Below, piece after piece: positions 11,456 to 23,335 of a stretch of DNA of 64,000 nucleotides. The notes beneath the pieces are model-generated. The model ran no database searches. It was not told where the DNA came from and was given only the letters and a program-made list of their open reading frames with translations. Numbering within the stretch: position 1 is the first letter of the stretch; each line of letters opens with the position of its first letter. Both the position numbers and the translations under genes were made by a program. Source of the stretch: Arthonia radiata (Eukaryota > Ascomycota > Arthoniomycetes > Arthoniales > Arthoniaceae); contig PSQN01000007.1 of the NCBI GenBank assembly GCA_002989075.1, positions 1,053,359-1,117,358 of the forward strand, written 5' to 3'.

Positions 11456-12341
11456 GCTGTGAAATTAGACAGGCCACGGCCTCTGCGCAGTAACGAGCGA
11501 GAATGTTCGGTGAGAAACATGGACGGGGCTCCGTGCCCTACGCACTGGGCAACGCGAGCGTCCATTCCTCAGGACATGATCATCGTCGACAATGCCATTT
11601 TCGGAGACTCGCCAACTGATGCAACCGATATCAAGGCCCACATTCTTCGCGGCGTCTAATTAGAGCATCGCATGCCCTGCTATAATGCGAATAGTCTGTG
11701 ACAGCAGGTGCATGCGTGGTTGATCTTGACGTGAAATGACGGACACAGTGAAGAGGAAGGTGATCATCTTGCTCACGACTAAACATTCAGGCAGTGGCCC
11801 ATTGGAACATCTGCCAGCAAGGAAAACATGTGCGATAAATGGCGAAAGTGTTATAAAACCCCTTAGTTTTTCCGTGTTGCTGTGCCACAGAGATTGAGTG
11901 AAGGGCAATCTTGTCATCTCTTCCTTGAACAGAAATGGGCGCAAGAAAGAGCCTGTAACATATCGCTTTCGTCCGGTTTCGGGGCATCGAGCGTGCAAAG
12001 AGAATGTGAGGCAAAAGTTGGACGAAAACGGCTGTTGGCCACATGCGCACGGTCCTCATGAAGCACTGCCTGGACATTGGCAGTCACGACCAGCAGGGCC
12101 TACACTCCTAGCAAGAGAGCTCACAGTCTTAGCAAATACCGGCAACGCCAGCTCTTCAGCGTTCTCTTCGTCACTCTGGGAGGAAAAGTGACTTAACGTA
12201 GTCGCTCGGCATCACAGTCGGGAGAGAAGGTTCGACGCTGGTATCTTATCCTGAGCTTTGACTTATTGACACAACACAAAGTTCTGTACAAACTCACTTT
12301 TTCCCACTTACCTTCTCGTATCACTCACCGCTCAGTGGCCA
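11456..12341. other. Intergenic region upstream of the Ser/Thr-rich gene
   Basis: It holds the promoter of the minus-strand secreted-protein gene and the 3' flank of isocitrate lyase. No coding, RNA or repeat feature could be supported. Confidence 0.35.
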
Positions 12342-14019
12342 CTACGACTTGAACTGATCCTCCGTCACGCCCTTGCCCATTGCCGCCGTGCTGCTCACAC
12401 CGCCACTCACCATCTTCAAAAGCTCGTCCACGTAATTCGCGCCACTCCACTTCTGATGCGTCACCACGTCGACCTTGTTGTCAATCTCCGGCTCCTGAAT
12501 CGTCTCACCATACGCAGCCATGCCCCTCTTCGCAAAGTCCTTTGAAAACGTGTTCGCCATCAACGCAGCCTGGTGCAGACCGGCAAGCGTAATGAACTGC
12601 CAGCAGTAGCCGAGCTTGCCCAAGCGGCTAATGTACGTCTCTTGCTCCGCGCGGGGCATTGCCGTCTTCCAGTTGAAGGACGGCGAGAGATTGTACGCCA
12701 GCTTTTGCTCGGGCCAGACCTCATGCACGCCGTCGGCGAACTCCTTTGCTTGGTTGAAGTCCGGCAGCTTCGACTCCATCCAGATCATATCAGCGAAGGG
12801 AGCGTAAGCACGGGCGCGGTTGATAGCGCACTGGCAGCCACCGCGGTAGCGGTAGTAGCCTTCGCGAGTGCGAGGACTGTCCCAGTCGAAGTGAACATCG
12901 ACACCAGTCAGACCTTTGGCTATGGCACGAGCTTCGGAGTTGGACTTGCCCTTGGATTGCTGCATGAACTGATCGATAAGGCCCTGTTTGTTGACATGGA
13001 CGCCGGCATTGATGGTATCGGCGACGGCCTCGTGAAACAACTTGAGGCCGGCCTGTTGGTTCCACTCGTCCTCAATGGCTAGAAGCTCAGCTCCAGTCTT
13101 GCCTTGCGCCTCCGCCGCAAGCATAAGGTCATTGAGGGGCTGCAGAGCGGAGTTGGTCGTTCCGAGAATGAAGCCGTGGTCTCGAGGATCGATCGTGCTG
13201 GTGATGAGGGTTGCAGCCTCAGCATCAGTGCGTGCCACTGCCAGAAGATCCACACCCATGATGTCGGCTTGTGCGCGGATAGCCACTAGGCGGTTGCAAT
13301 GCTCTGAAACGGGCACGAGCACCTTGCCAGCCATGTGTCCACACTTCTTGGTGCCAGGTGCTTGGTCTTCAATATGAATTCCCGCAGCTCCTTTCTCAAC
13401 AAAGAGCTTGGTCAGCTTCATGACAGCGGTCAGGCCACCGTGGCCAGTGTCTGCGTCCGCAATGATTGGACGAAGGTAGTCTGTATTTGCGACTTTACTG
13501 CGGTCGGCCTGCGGGGTGCTAAGGCGCTCTTCACGCTGCTTGCGGTCGTGGAACAGCTGAGCCATCCACAGATGCCCAACCTTGTTAGGGACAGTCGTCT
13601 ACGCAATCGGTCAGTTGGAATCATTGGGAAAGCGACTAAACGGATCGTCAACGCACGTAAGGGTAGTCAGCAAGATCCGGGCCTGGCTCATCGGAGGAGG
13701 ATGCGGTCGAGGAGGACTGCCAGCCAGAAACATATACGGTGTCGAGATATTTGGCCATTTGAGTGACCATGACGGGGTCCAAGCAGCCGTAGGTGAAGCT
13801 TGCTTGGCCATTCTTGAAATTGTTCTCAACAGTGTTCCATAGCTTCTTGCTCATCTGGTTAATTGCATATTCAATCTTGAGTGAACCTCGCTTTGCAACA
13901 ATCTGCTCGGCAGTGAAAGGACGACGGGTATGACGCCAACGGCTATCTGACCACCATTGCTTGACAGCCTTGACCTCAGCATCGAAGATTGCTTGCTCGG
14001 TTTCGAGGGGGTTGGTCAT
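12342..14019 (-). CDS. icl1: Isocitrate lyase (glyoxylate cycle)
   Basis: Two exons, 14019-13657 and 13598-12342, are separated by a 57-nt phase-0 intron (donor GTGCGT, CTGAC branch site, acceptor GCGTAG). The start at 14019 gives 539 residues, the usual length of fungal isocitrate lyases; an in-frame upstream ATG at 14091 would add 24 residues. The enzyme splits isocitrate to glyoxylate and succinate, letting fungi grow on acetate and fatty acids. The catalytic signature KKCGHM is present (Cys about 207), as are the metal-binding DADTGHGG stretch, IHIEDQ and the conserved NLSPSFNWK segment. The C-terminus (TEDQFKS) matches filamentous-fungal enzymes and is not a canonical PTS1 tripeptide. 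The length and intact KKCGHM favour true isocitrate lyase over mitochondrial 2-methylisocitrate lyase. Expression is typically acetate-induced and glucose-repressed; I did not identify specific binding sites. Confidence 0.96.
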
Positions 14020-14518
14020 GTTGGCGGTCAGATTGGAAGCGTATGTGCTTATGGTGGAAAGAGCGTGGTTCAAAGTCTGGTTGATTGGCATGCAGTGTCA
14101 ATGTTCCAGCTTCAGTGAAGAAGCAGAGGCTGATGAATGCTAGGGGGGCTTATGCAGGACACGCTGGTGCAAAGAAGACGAGGAGGCAGAACGCAAAAGC
14201 CTGGATCGGCAGACGAAAGGACAGAATCTGGCCATCTCGGTAGAACTCGCTTGTGACGACTTGCTCACAATGATGCTGGAGAGAGTTTGAGATGTCCGCT
14301 GAGCCGAGGTGATCCCCACGTTCTTCACACATTTTCGCCCCCAGCGTCCGTGCCAAGCCTGGCGACTGGCTCTTCACGTGATCCGTTCTACTTCCGATAT
14401 TCGGCCGTTTGCGCCGACAGCGCTCTTTCACCTTCCGGTATCTCCTGCAATCGGTGCAAGCAGAGCCTTTTCAACTCTAACATGGCCATGACCGGACTCC
14501 TTCAATAATGACAGTGGT
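14020..14518. other. Upstream region of isocitrate lyase
   Basis: It contains an in-frame 5' extension of the lyase ORF up to an ATG at 14091 and then about 430 bp reaching the 3' end of the next minus-strand gene. It probably holds the lyase promoter. No regulator site is claimed. Confidence 0.35.
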
Positions 14519-15955
14519 CTACCATCTCCTCGCATATGGATCAGCCGCCTTGCGGGGTGGCTGTGGAGGCTGCGGGGCGAGCTTCTTCCTTGGATCCCTT
14601 GCAGCGTCTACCTGTGTTGACGCAGATGCCAACGTTCTTAGATCTTTTGAGCCTTGAGTCTGTCCTGAAGAATTTGTCATAGTCGCCGTGGGGGCTACCG
14701 ACGCTCCAAGCGTTGCTTGCATAGGCACGTTAGATGATATCGTCACCGCTTTACTCGTCGCGTAGGTTTGTCGAGGGTCGGAAGATGCCTCGTTCGCGCT
14801 CGCTGTTGGCTTTGCCTTTGCCCAAGCGGGAAGCCTGGCTGGCTTTGCAGGCTCTCGCGACCCTCCTGGCGTTGCAGGAGCGGACCTGAGGCCATTCGTC
14901 GAAGCTGAGGTGAGAGCTGCTGATGTGGACGTGGTGCTGATGGGACCTCCACCCGGTCCTCCAGAAGTGTCAACGATGAGGCTGGGCCGTCTCTTCTGTG
15001 CCCATATAGGTGTTGACTTGCTCTTTGCGCTGGCCAGTGCACCAACGACGGGGTTCACGTTCGTTACCGACTGCAATGGTGCCTCGGTAGTGGATCTTTT
15101 TAGCTTTGGCTCGTGGCCTGGCTTTTGCGAGTGCTTGATACCATCGCCAAATGGATATTTACGCTTGCGCGGATCTGTAGAAACGTTGTTATCAGTCATT
15201 GATACTCCAGAATTTTGCTGCACTGCCGCTTCATTCCTTGCTGCAGTACTTTTTGCGAGGGGAAGAGCATTCGATGGCGTAGCTGTCTTGGTAGTAGTAA
15301 TTGCCGGATCGGGAGTACCTCTTACGGGGATCGAGGTTGTAGTTGGGACTCTACTGCTTGTAGAAATAGACTCTGCAGCGCCCAGTTGCTTCGCAGGCGA
15401 GCCATTTCCCGTGCGCAACGTACCATTCTTCTCTTGCTCGCGCCGAAGCCAGCCCTCACGGGCCTTCTTTGTTGCAATAGTGCGGTCATCATATTGCTGC
15501 AACAATTGCTTCAGCTCGTTGTTGTCATCGAAGGCCCGGTTATTGTACTGCGTTGGCGGTTGACCCGTGCTCGTTCGGCTGCCGGGTGCTCGAATGTAAG
15601 GATCCTCATTCGCACTACTCTTGAAAGGCTGCTGAAGGTCAGCGACAACCTCATAGACAGCCGCGGCCGCCGCGCTCTCTTCATTGTCTTCGCTGCCAGT
15701 CGTGCGTTCGTCTGAGGCATGCAGCCCTTTCGAGCCCCGCCTCGAAGCCTTGCGAGACAGCTGCAAATGGTACTGCCGTCTTATATTTTCACTACGAAGC
15801 AACTCAGTATTCGCACGGTGATTACGCAAAACTAAACCACAACCGAAGCACCTGTGTTAGTTGCATGTTTGCTTATGTGCTCGAACAGTCAGAGGAGTGG
15901 CCATTGCCTGTCGCCGTGGGGAAAGCTTACTGCACTTGCAATCGGTGACCCTCAT
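14519..15955 (-). CDS. Basic, mostly disordered hypothetical protein
   Basis: The long ORF (14519-15829) has no usable ATG near its start, so an upstream exon is needed. The best model has a 25-nt first exon at 15955-15931 (MRVTDCKC) and a 99-nt intron (donor GTAAGC, acceptor TTTAG) leading into 15831-14519, for 445 residues. A nearer CACAG acceptor would leave a CFGCG motif in the ORF frame but does not fit the phase of that donor, so the N-terminus is uncertain. The protein has a charged helical head (NHRANTELLRSENIRRQY), a central acidic patch, then Ser/Thr/Pro/Ala-rich sequence with scattered basic clusters (DPRKRKYPF, DPRKK), and ends in PYARRW. The repeated DPR(K/Q) motif suggests a conserved short linear element. 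A nuclear or scaffold role is only a guess. Confidence 0.6.
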
Positions 15956-18900
15956 GATGCTTCAAGAGAAATGACAGGCGATCTTCGGTTGTTCGCGGCG
16001 CCTCGTCAATAATGCTAATCTACATTAGTTCTCGCATAGTTACCATGGGTCATGCGCAGCAACGAACCGTGGCATAGGAACAAAGACAGCCCGTTTCATT
16101 ATATTCTAAAACGTCGATGTTCAGTGTCAATGCGTATGCAAGATGGCGATCATAGCAACGCACTTCATGGTCTGCTTCACCACTGAGCGGCTTGAGGCTC
16201 TCTGGCTTGCTCATCTCGAAGACAAGACGATGTGAAGCCTATATAGGTCCAATAGACTTCGATAGTGCGAAGGACAGATGACAGTAGCGCGGTCTGGGGA
16301 AAGACAACGTTTGGCGGAGATTCTCCGCCAGTCTTGGCGCCCGCTGGACGCCGCCGTGGGTTGGCGGGATACTCCGTATGGGCACGATGGTACTGGACAG
16401 AGATACAACAATAAGTGGAGCTGAAATTGCTCACATTATCAGTATAATTACACACAGTTGCGTCCTTAATTGAGACATGAGCCCACTCGAGCACCAGCCT
16501 CATCTGCGAGTCGCTGAAAAGTGCAAGATTCCCGCAATGATCAAACTGTGGAGCGACAAGCGCAAAGCCGAACAAGATTATGCATTCTTGTCATCCGGTT
16601 CTCAATGTTAACGAGCCCCCCTCACCTTTGTTGAAGTTTGTATCCTATCCCAGACTGTTCAAGTTGTACGGGTTTGCGCTAAGACCGCTTTGTTGCTTCC
16701 CAGTGTTCGGCTGTCAATTCTTCACTTGCAGCGTTATTACATGCTAGTACGGGCCTTGAGTATTGTCGAGTACATGCCAATTGAGCTTCGCTCATCTTAC
16801 CATGTATGATGTTGCTTTCGGACCCTGTTGTGAGCTGAGGTCGCTGCTTGCGAAGGTAGACGAGATTGCATCCACCCTGGTTTCCAGCTAAGCAAAGGTT
16901 TGAGAATAAGCGTTGAGATCCTTCTGCTCGATGCCCAAGATCAGTAAGAACCTCCTGGGAAGGCGGACGTCCTAAGGCGAGCACAAGCTCTTTGCCGTGC
17001 TCCGCTTTCTCCAGTACATATATGGCAAAATTTCTGCGCAAATCCAAAGCTGGCTTCTAAACAAGCAGCATGCCAAGTCTCCCTCGTGCGGGAAGACGAT
17101 CTGGGAGCAAAGCGTTTGCTAGTCTGTCGCAGATTTCTCGCGAAGTTTGTCTGGCTAGCGGTGATCGCTATGAGTCGGATGCCAGAGAGCGTACACCAAG
17201 AGAAAATACTCGTCAATGCTGTAGGGTGTTAGGAGTCAGGCCTCTTTGGCAGATCAGAAAATATGAATGATCGACATCCGGAAGGAAGACTGCAGGCTTT
17301 CGCACGGCCATACAGGACGCAATGTGAGATCCGATGTTCAAACCATGCTCCGTTTACTGGTCCGCTTGTCAATGCTATTCGTGTTGTCATATCAAGGAAT
17401 TTCCTGCGCTCCTCGAGGGGTTGAGACTTCAGAACACATAGAAAGTGCATTTCTTGAGGAACCAAACGGGCTTCGCCGAACATTGCCGCCCAGGCATACC
17501 GTTCAAGTCGAGCCCTGCCGAATAACACCACCGCAGTTTTATCACCAACAACAGCGACAGTTCTTCCAAGATCTTTAATACTCTGCTCACCTCGAAGAAT
17601 AAATATTCAGCTTCCACCGTTCACATCAGCTGTCTCATGAAAGTAGAGGAGAGCTACATTTGAGGCTTCTTCGATCACGCGACAGTATCAACAGCCATGG
17701 CTTTGTCTGCGCTTTTTTGCGAATATGCAAGCAATAGAATGTCTCGGCAAGGCTGCTGTCCCGCCAAAGTAGGATCATGCAACGCGCTTCGTATCTGACC
17801 ACCGAGATCAAGTCGTGGCAGATAGTCCATATATATTTTCTCCTAGATCTAGTGCGGCTCTACGTGGTCCTAAGATTGGGAAGTACTTAGCGTTTCAGCA
17901 GACGACAATCATACGCACAGGACCAAGATCGGCATGCTGCATGACATTTACGAATCCTCCAGAGATGTCTCGGAACACCCTCGTGCGGAGCAAGAAAGTC
18001 AGGCAACTGCTTTTGCAGCGGGGCCAGATCATACCAGAGTGCTGGTAACGTGGATCTCGTGACAGGAGCTGGGACACCCGCAATGACCTCTCAATGCTCT
18101 AGCGCGGGAACTCCGCCTGAACGTGGCAAGCGCTTGTTCCTGGTTGGTGCTGCTGCTTTCTTATTAGGTGCGTGTACATGTCCAAAATCGTACACGCGTG
18201 GACGAGTGTGATGATTTAAGGACCTCTGATATCACTTTTGATGTTTTTGGTCTCGTAACGCGATTCAGGATTGGAAATACAGCGGAAAAGTCATGCTGAC
18301 GAGTGACACGCGACATTGCCTTCTTTTCCCACACCGGGATCGTCCTGGGGGAAGGAGGCAACGCCAGCATTTGGGTCCGTTTTCGTTATGATTGTGTCCA
18401 GTCAAATATTCATGCTCATATTTCGGCCCCGCCATATAGAAGACCTTCAGAAAAAGCTCCAATCGCTCAGATTAGCATACGCCATGTTCATCCGGAATCG
18501 TGCGCCGCGCGGATCACCATGTTAGATGCGTCGCCACAAACAGTGTGGTCGCTCACGACCGCTTAAGGTATCGCCCCTTGCACAAGATAACCTGCAGCGT
18601 TTGACATGACATAATTGTGTCAAGGGAGATGGGGTGCAAAGCCCTTGGACATCTCGCAGCAGTAAAGTAGCACCTTGCACCTCCAAATGTATCTCTGCCA
18701 TTATTGCCCCCAATCCCCACACTACTTTGCTGCGTGACAGACTCCCGGAACCGCCTTTCAGGCGCGCTGCCACGTGTATGACCTGGGGTCTTATCTGCAC
18801 ACGTGGAAACCTCGCTGAGATTGCACCTGCTGTGCGTATCAAGCAGGGGCGAAATGTGGTAGTCTGAGCGCTCATTCCAAGGTGCAACGCGTCATCTGAG

Positions 18901-21900
18901 CTAGTTGATCTGATGCGTAACCATCCCAAATCTCATCTTTTGGGTCGTAGGCGTATGTTCGGGTCTTTTGACATCCGTCTGCAGCTTCAGGAGAAGCTGA
19001 GCGAAGGAGGTGAGGAAGCTGCGACATCGGGGCTCACTGCGCATGAATGATGAAAACAGCACAGCGGTAACTTCAGAATTTGTCAGTGACATAATCCTCC
19101 TGCGGCATGTATGGAGTGAGTGTAGGGTATACTGAGAAGACGCTGGCGTTTACGAGTGTCGATCACTTGCTGAACCTGGACTGTGCATTCGGAATGTTTA
19201 CATCCGTAACACTCTTTGCGTTCAACGAACTTGCGCACTGCTTAGACCTGCTCTGCTCAACAGGATGGCGTGACGCAAAAGAACATCGATCTGGTGTGAT
19301 CGGACCCGTCACTTCTAACACAAATGAAGCCTAGCGTAGACCAGAGAAATACAGACGCGATAGGGTGACAGCACACATAAACTTTGAAATATCCTCACTC
19401 CGTTTGACACCTCTGCTGCCATTCTACGAAATAGATTGTCACACAAATGAGCCTCTGATCTCGAAAGCAAGGTGTGACACCTTGCCCGGAGTATCTCGCC
19501 TCGACCGCTAACATTGAAGCCCTTCACATACCACACTTGGGAAACCCCGTCTGCCTCATGAGTGCCAATTAGCGAGCTATGCCAATATTCTAGGGAGAAA
19601 TTGGGGGACAGGAATGTCCTCGTGCTCGATGAAGCTGCGGACGAACCTGACTCGGTGGAGGCAGGTCTGTATCCTTATGGCCCACTGGGCATTATTGTGA
19701 TTTAAGCCACTTGGCGCTCCTCTCAGGGGAGTGCCTCATGAACAGCGCTTCGCGAAGCCAGTGGCATGACCGCTCATAATGCCATTCGCTGGCCTGACGG
19801 CGCAAAGGCCTCACGACCAGTTGCAACTTCTACGACTCGCATATTTTGCAGGCTTGCTTGAAAAGAAGCAGTTGATTTAAACTTCGGCTTGCAAGGCGTC
19901 AGACAGTGCAATCGCCTCTTACCTGTGCAGCCTGCCTATGGAAATATTCACCGTAATGGGAATGGTATTGATCAACGTCTCTTGACCGCTGGTATGACGC
20001 CCTCTACGCGCATCTTTGTTCGGGCAGTGCCGTGTCGTGCAAGGCGAACCACGTCCTCGGAGCTGGGGTTTGATTTGGAGGTTCGACAATGTGGATGTTT
20101 TGCTTACAGTCCCCGCAAGTATCTACTGCGCGGCCCTCCGGTATCTTAACGAATGCAAGAATCCTTGCACCGTTAAGCGAGATCATCTGGCATAACGTTG
20201 GTAAGTTATTCGTCATCCGTACTGCAGGATGCATGTCGAAGCTAGGTGGCTGCTTCATCTCCTCGCACGACCTACCTGATCTGTATAGAGCGCAAGACTG
20301 TTGATGTGGTCACACAAGCTTTCCGATGGCACACCCAGTCATGGCATTAACCACGTTGAAGCTTTCAATTGGAGACCCGACAATCCTAGAGCGTTCTCGC
20401 CCAGCGACAGGGTTGAAGCAGCCTACTCCTCTGAAACCAACAGCTTGGGCGACCAACAATGCGCTCATTCCGATGGCGGAGCAGTACTTGAGTTCTCGAA
20501 GGCCTTCTACGCCACAGACGTGACCATTACTGGCTCGTAGGGAAGGCTAGCCGCCCTGTTTGGCAGGCGCGGGACGAATCGGGACTCGGATGAGCCTAAT
20601 TGGGGCAGCTGAGATTCACTGTCGACAAATCAGAACAGACTGTGCTCCGAGTGGATCTCATGTAGTATTGCATCAAAAATGACTGCTTCATGGGCACCAT
20701 GTGGCCACATGCAGACAGGCTCAGTGAACAAGCATAAAACAAGGCTAAGATGAGGGTTAGTGCACGTGGCCCGTGCAGCTAATGCAGCCCAGCAGTTGAT
20801 GCAGGTTAAAAGATGCGAGCCGCGCATGGAACTGCATTTCCTGGGATTCCCCCGGACACTCGATCGCTTAACGTTTAAAGCTCACGTATTAGTTCTTATG
20901 TCGACGATCGCTGTTTGTGCAGCTCAGGCGACAGACTGCAAAAAATACGGAGTAAGGTGCGGGGTACTCTCTTCGTTCAGGAAGCGGGACAACTCCAACA
21001 AGTGAGACACAAAAACCGCCGAGCAAGCAACGAAAGTACCGGGATGACAGCCGTAACGCCGACTTGCAGCAAGCCAGCCCTTTAGCTTGTAGACCTGCTG
21101 GTCTACTTCCTTGCAAGGATCCACCTCGCCATGGGATCACCTTAATCGTTATTGCGGGTTAGTCTGCAAGCCGGGGATTGCCTGACTTTACGAATTGTTG
21201 GCAGCGGCTATTGGAGGTACTCATGCATTACGTACATTTGCAGAGCGCTTAGAGCGTGGCTTGTAATTTTCGACGCACGTTGCAAATGAGTGAAGCTGAA
21301 ACATGGGCTGTCTTCCCGCCTTACGTTCTAAGTTGAACGCTACTTCGACCTTGAACATAGTGAATGTCATTCAAAGACGATAACAAAGGTTGAAACAAAC
21401 ATACGGAAACAGCGGGAGCATCCCTACACCAGTGAAAGCCTAACCAAGCTTCTTGCCGGATCTGGATCGATAGTCCGGGGCATCCAAAAGTGCCGCAGTC
21501 GTGGCTGAAGCCGTTGCTTCTTCGACGGGCTCTTTTCCTCAGCCGGAACAGGTGATTCACCATGTGCTTAGCGGCCGGGGCCCCATCCAGCTCTGCCGAT
21601 CGTGTCTTGCAATCGTATCTATTCGATCGCCGACCAACATCTGCCTAACACAGCTCATCTTGGAAATTTTCCGATGTTCCGCTCTGCATCCGGCCGCGCG
21701 CAAATGGTAGACGAACGATCAGGCTCTTCCCGGATCCTACACGCCACTTCCCTTTCGATAACTCCCTGCATGGTTCTCGCAACCCATCTGTCGACAGTTG
21801 TGACCGAATAGAGACACGATAGCCAGCGCTAATCGAGCCGCGCGAACGGCACAAGGTATTCAACCTCATCCGTACACTCTTGCAATGTAAAATTTTGGGC

Positions 21901-22686
21901 GGTCAAGCTCTCAGTAAGGCGTCTCCCAGTGCAAGCAAGATCGGCGCTGCAAACTTCAGAGCCAAGAAGAAAAGCGTGCCAATTCAGAACGTACGTGGCT
22001 CATCCGTGCATGTGGACTCACCGGACGAGGGTCGTGTCGAGGGTCTGGCAGACGCCACCCTGGGGTGCATGACACTCAGTTCTGAGCCGTCCTAGTATTC
22101 CCCGACTCTGAAGCTTAGCGCTCATGCGGTCTCAGTTATTGTTGGCACACCAGAAGACAAGAAATCTTCCACACTTGTCGCGACGAGAGTCGGCCCCCTG
22201 CCAATGAGAGACTCGGGTGGCTTCATTTTGCCTCAGACTCGACTTCTTGTAGATGCTGACGGAGGAGGCTTGCTTCTGTAACCCCTTGGCGCGTCTCGTC
22301 CGCGACCAGCAAGGTCTCAAGCTCTGTCGTGCAGTAAACCAATACTCATGGTCGCTCGCGCGCGGCTAGCGAATCCCAGCATCGAGTTGAGATATCTACA
22401 GGAACCGTTTGTCTCCGAAAATTGCCTCGGCCGATCATCACCCACAGAAACCTCCACATGGGCTACGACCCATCAACAAGCTGCACGCCGGCCGCTGTTG
22501 CTAAGCAAAAACATGGCAATTACCAGCGACGTGGATATCTCATGCAACGCTTCAACTGCATGCTTAAACGAGAGCAACGGCGTGCCTCCACAATTCCTCG
22601 TCCAGAAGAGGAAGACGGTATCAACCCTCCACATTGTCTAGCAAAGAACTGACTCACACGATCGAGAGAGTTGCCTCAAGGAAGGA
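15956..22686. other. Gene-poor stretch of about 6.7 kb
   Basis: Only ORFs under about 135 codons occur, on both strands and overlapping each other, and I could not join them into credible spliced genes. Base composition looks like the genic flanks, not the AT-rich RIP block at the right end. One weak small secreted-protein candidate (17345-17578) is listed separately. Old, highly decayed sequence or long regulatory DNA are both possible. Confidence 0.4.
17345..17578 (+). CDS. Possible small secreted peptide (weak candidate)
   Basis: An ATG at 17345 opens a 77-residue ORF whose first 22 residues look like a signal peptide (MLRLLVRLSMLFVLSYQG followed by small residues and a CAP site). The mature part has one cysteine, an Arg/Pro-rich centre (LRRTLPPR) and a Gln-rich end. 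It sits alone in a gene-poor region, the kind of place effector-like genes occur, but with a single unspliced ORF and no homolog in the window it could be chance. Confidence 0.22.
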   Translation: MLRLLVRLSMLFVLSYQGISCAPRGVETSEHIESAFLEEPNGLRRTLPPRHTVQVEPCRITPPQFYHQQQRQFFQDL

Positions 22687-22693
22687 TATATAA
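22687..22693 (+). promoter_or_regulatory. TATA box of the small secreted-protein gene
   Basis: TATATAA lies 118 bp before the ATG at 22811 and is followed by a C/A/T-rich leader poor in G, typical of strongly expressed fungal genes. Confidence 0.55.
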
Positions 22694-22810
22694 GAGCAGT
22701 CCTCCACCACCTCATTAGGTTCTGCATCCACTCAGCAATCTTCAATCACTCACAAGACTTCAATCACTTTCCAACTCACCACCAACACCCAAACAACCAC
22801 CTCCATCAAC

Positions 22811-23335
22811 ATGCAATCTTTCCAGATCCTCGCCATCCTTGGCCTTGCCGCCACTAGCTACGCCAGCCCCATCGCTGAGGCTGAGGCTGTCGCTGAGCCC
22901 ATCGCTGAGCCCACTACTGGTCTCTTGGGCATTCCTCTCCTCGATTTGAGCGGCCTCCTCGGTGGCTCCGGTGGCAACACCGTCTCGTGCTCTTCTGGCA
23001 GCGTCTTCTTCTCCAACGATGGCAAGACTTACTACAAAAGTAATTAAAGTCAAAGATACTTTCCTCTCAAAGCTCACCACTGATATTTGTATAGAGTCCA
23101 AGGGCGACAAGTGCACCACCACTCCCAAGCCCAAGCCCGGCGGTGGCACCCAGACTGGTACGACCGGCAGCGTTGTCTGCTGCAACAGTGCCGCTGGCCT
23201 TTTGGTACGTGCTTTAGGAAAAACTCCAAACATCCATCGACTGACCACCTCCAGAACGTTCCCCTCATTGCTGCCTGCGGCAATACCATCAACATCCCCG
23301 TCAACATCCCAATCACCCTCAGCGTCTTGTCTTAA
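22811..23335 (+). CDS. Small secreted cysteine-containing protein, hydrophobin-like in part
   Basis: Three exons (22811-23039, 23095-23204, 23255-23335) with introns of 55 nt (GTAATT...TATAG, phase 1) and 50 nt (GTACGT...TCCAG, phase 0) give 139 residues. The signal peptide is MQSFQILAILGLAATSYAS. An acidic Ala/Glu pro-region follows, then a hydrophobic Leu/Gly-rich stretch and a region with five cysteines: one in VSCSSG, one in DKC, the VVCC pair and one in AACG, ending in a hydrophobic NIPVNIPITLSVLS tail. The CC pair followed by a hydrophobic loop, a single C and a short hydrophobic end resembles half of a hydrophobin, but a true hydrophobin has eight cysteines, so I do not assign that family. 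It is likely secreted and surface-active or effector-like. The strong TATA and leader suggest high expression. Confidence 0.7.

Noticed and set aside
16177-16575. Minus-strand ORF of 132 residues with several cysteines
   Set aside because: No in-frame ATG at the start, no credible upstream exon, and no signal peptide.
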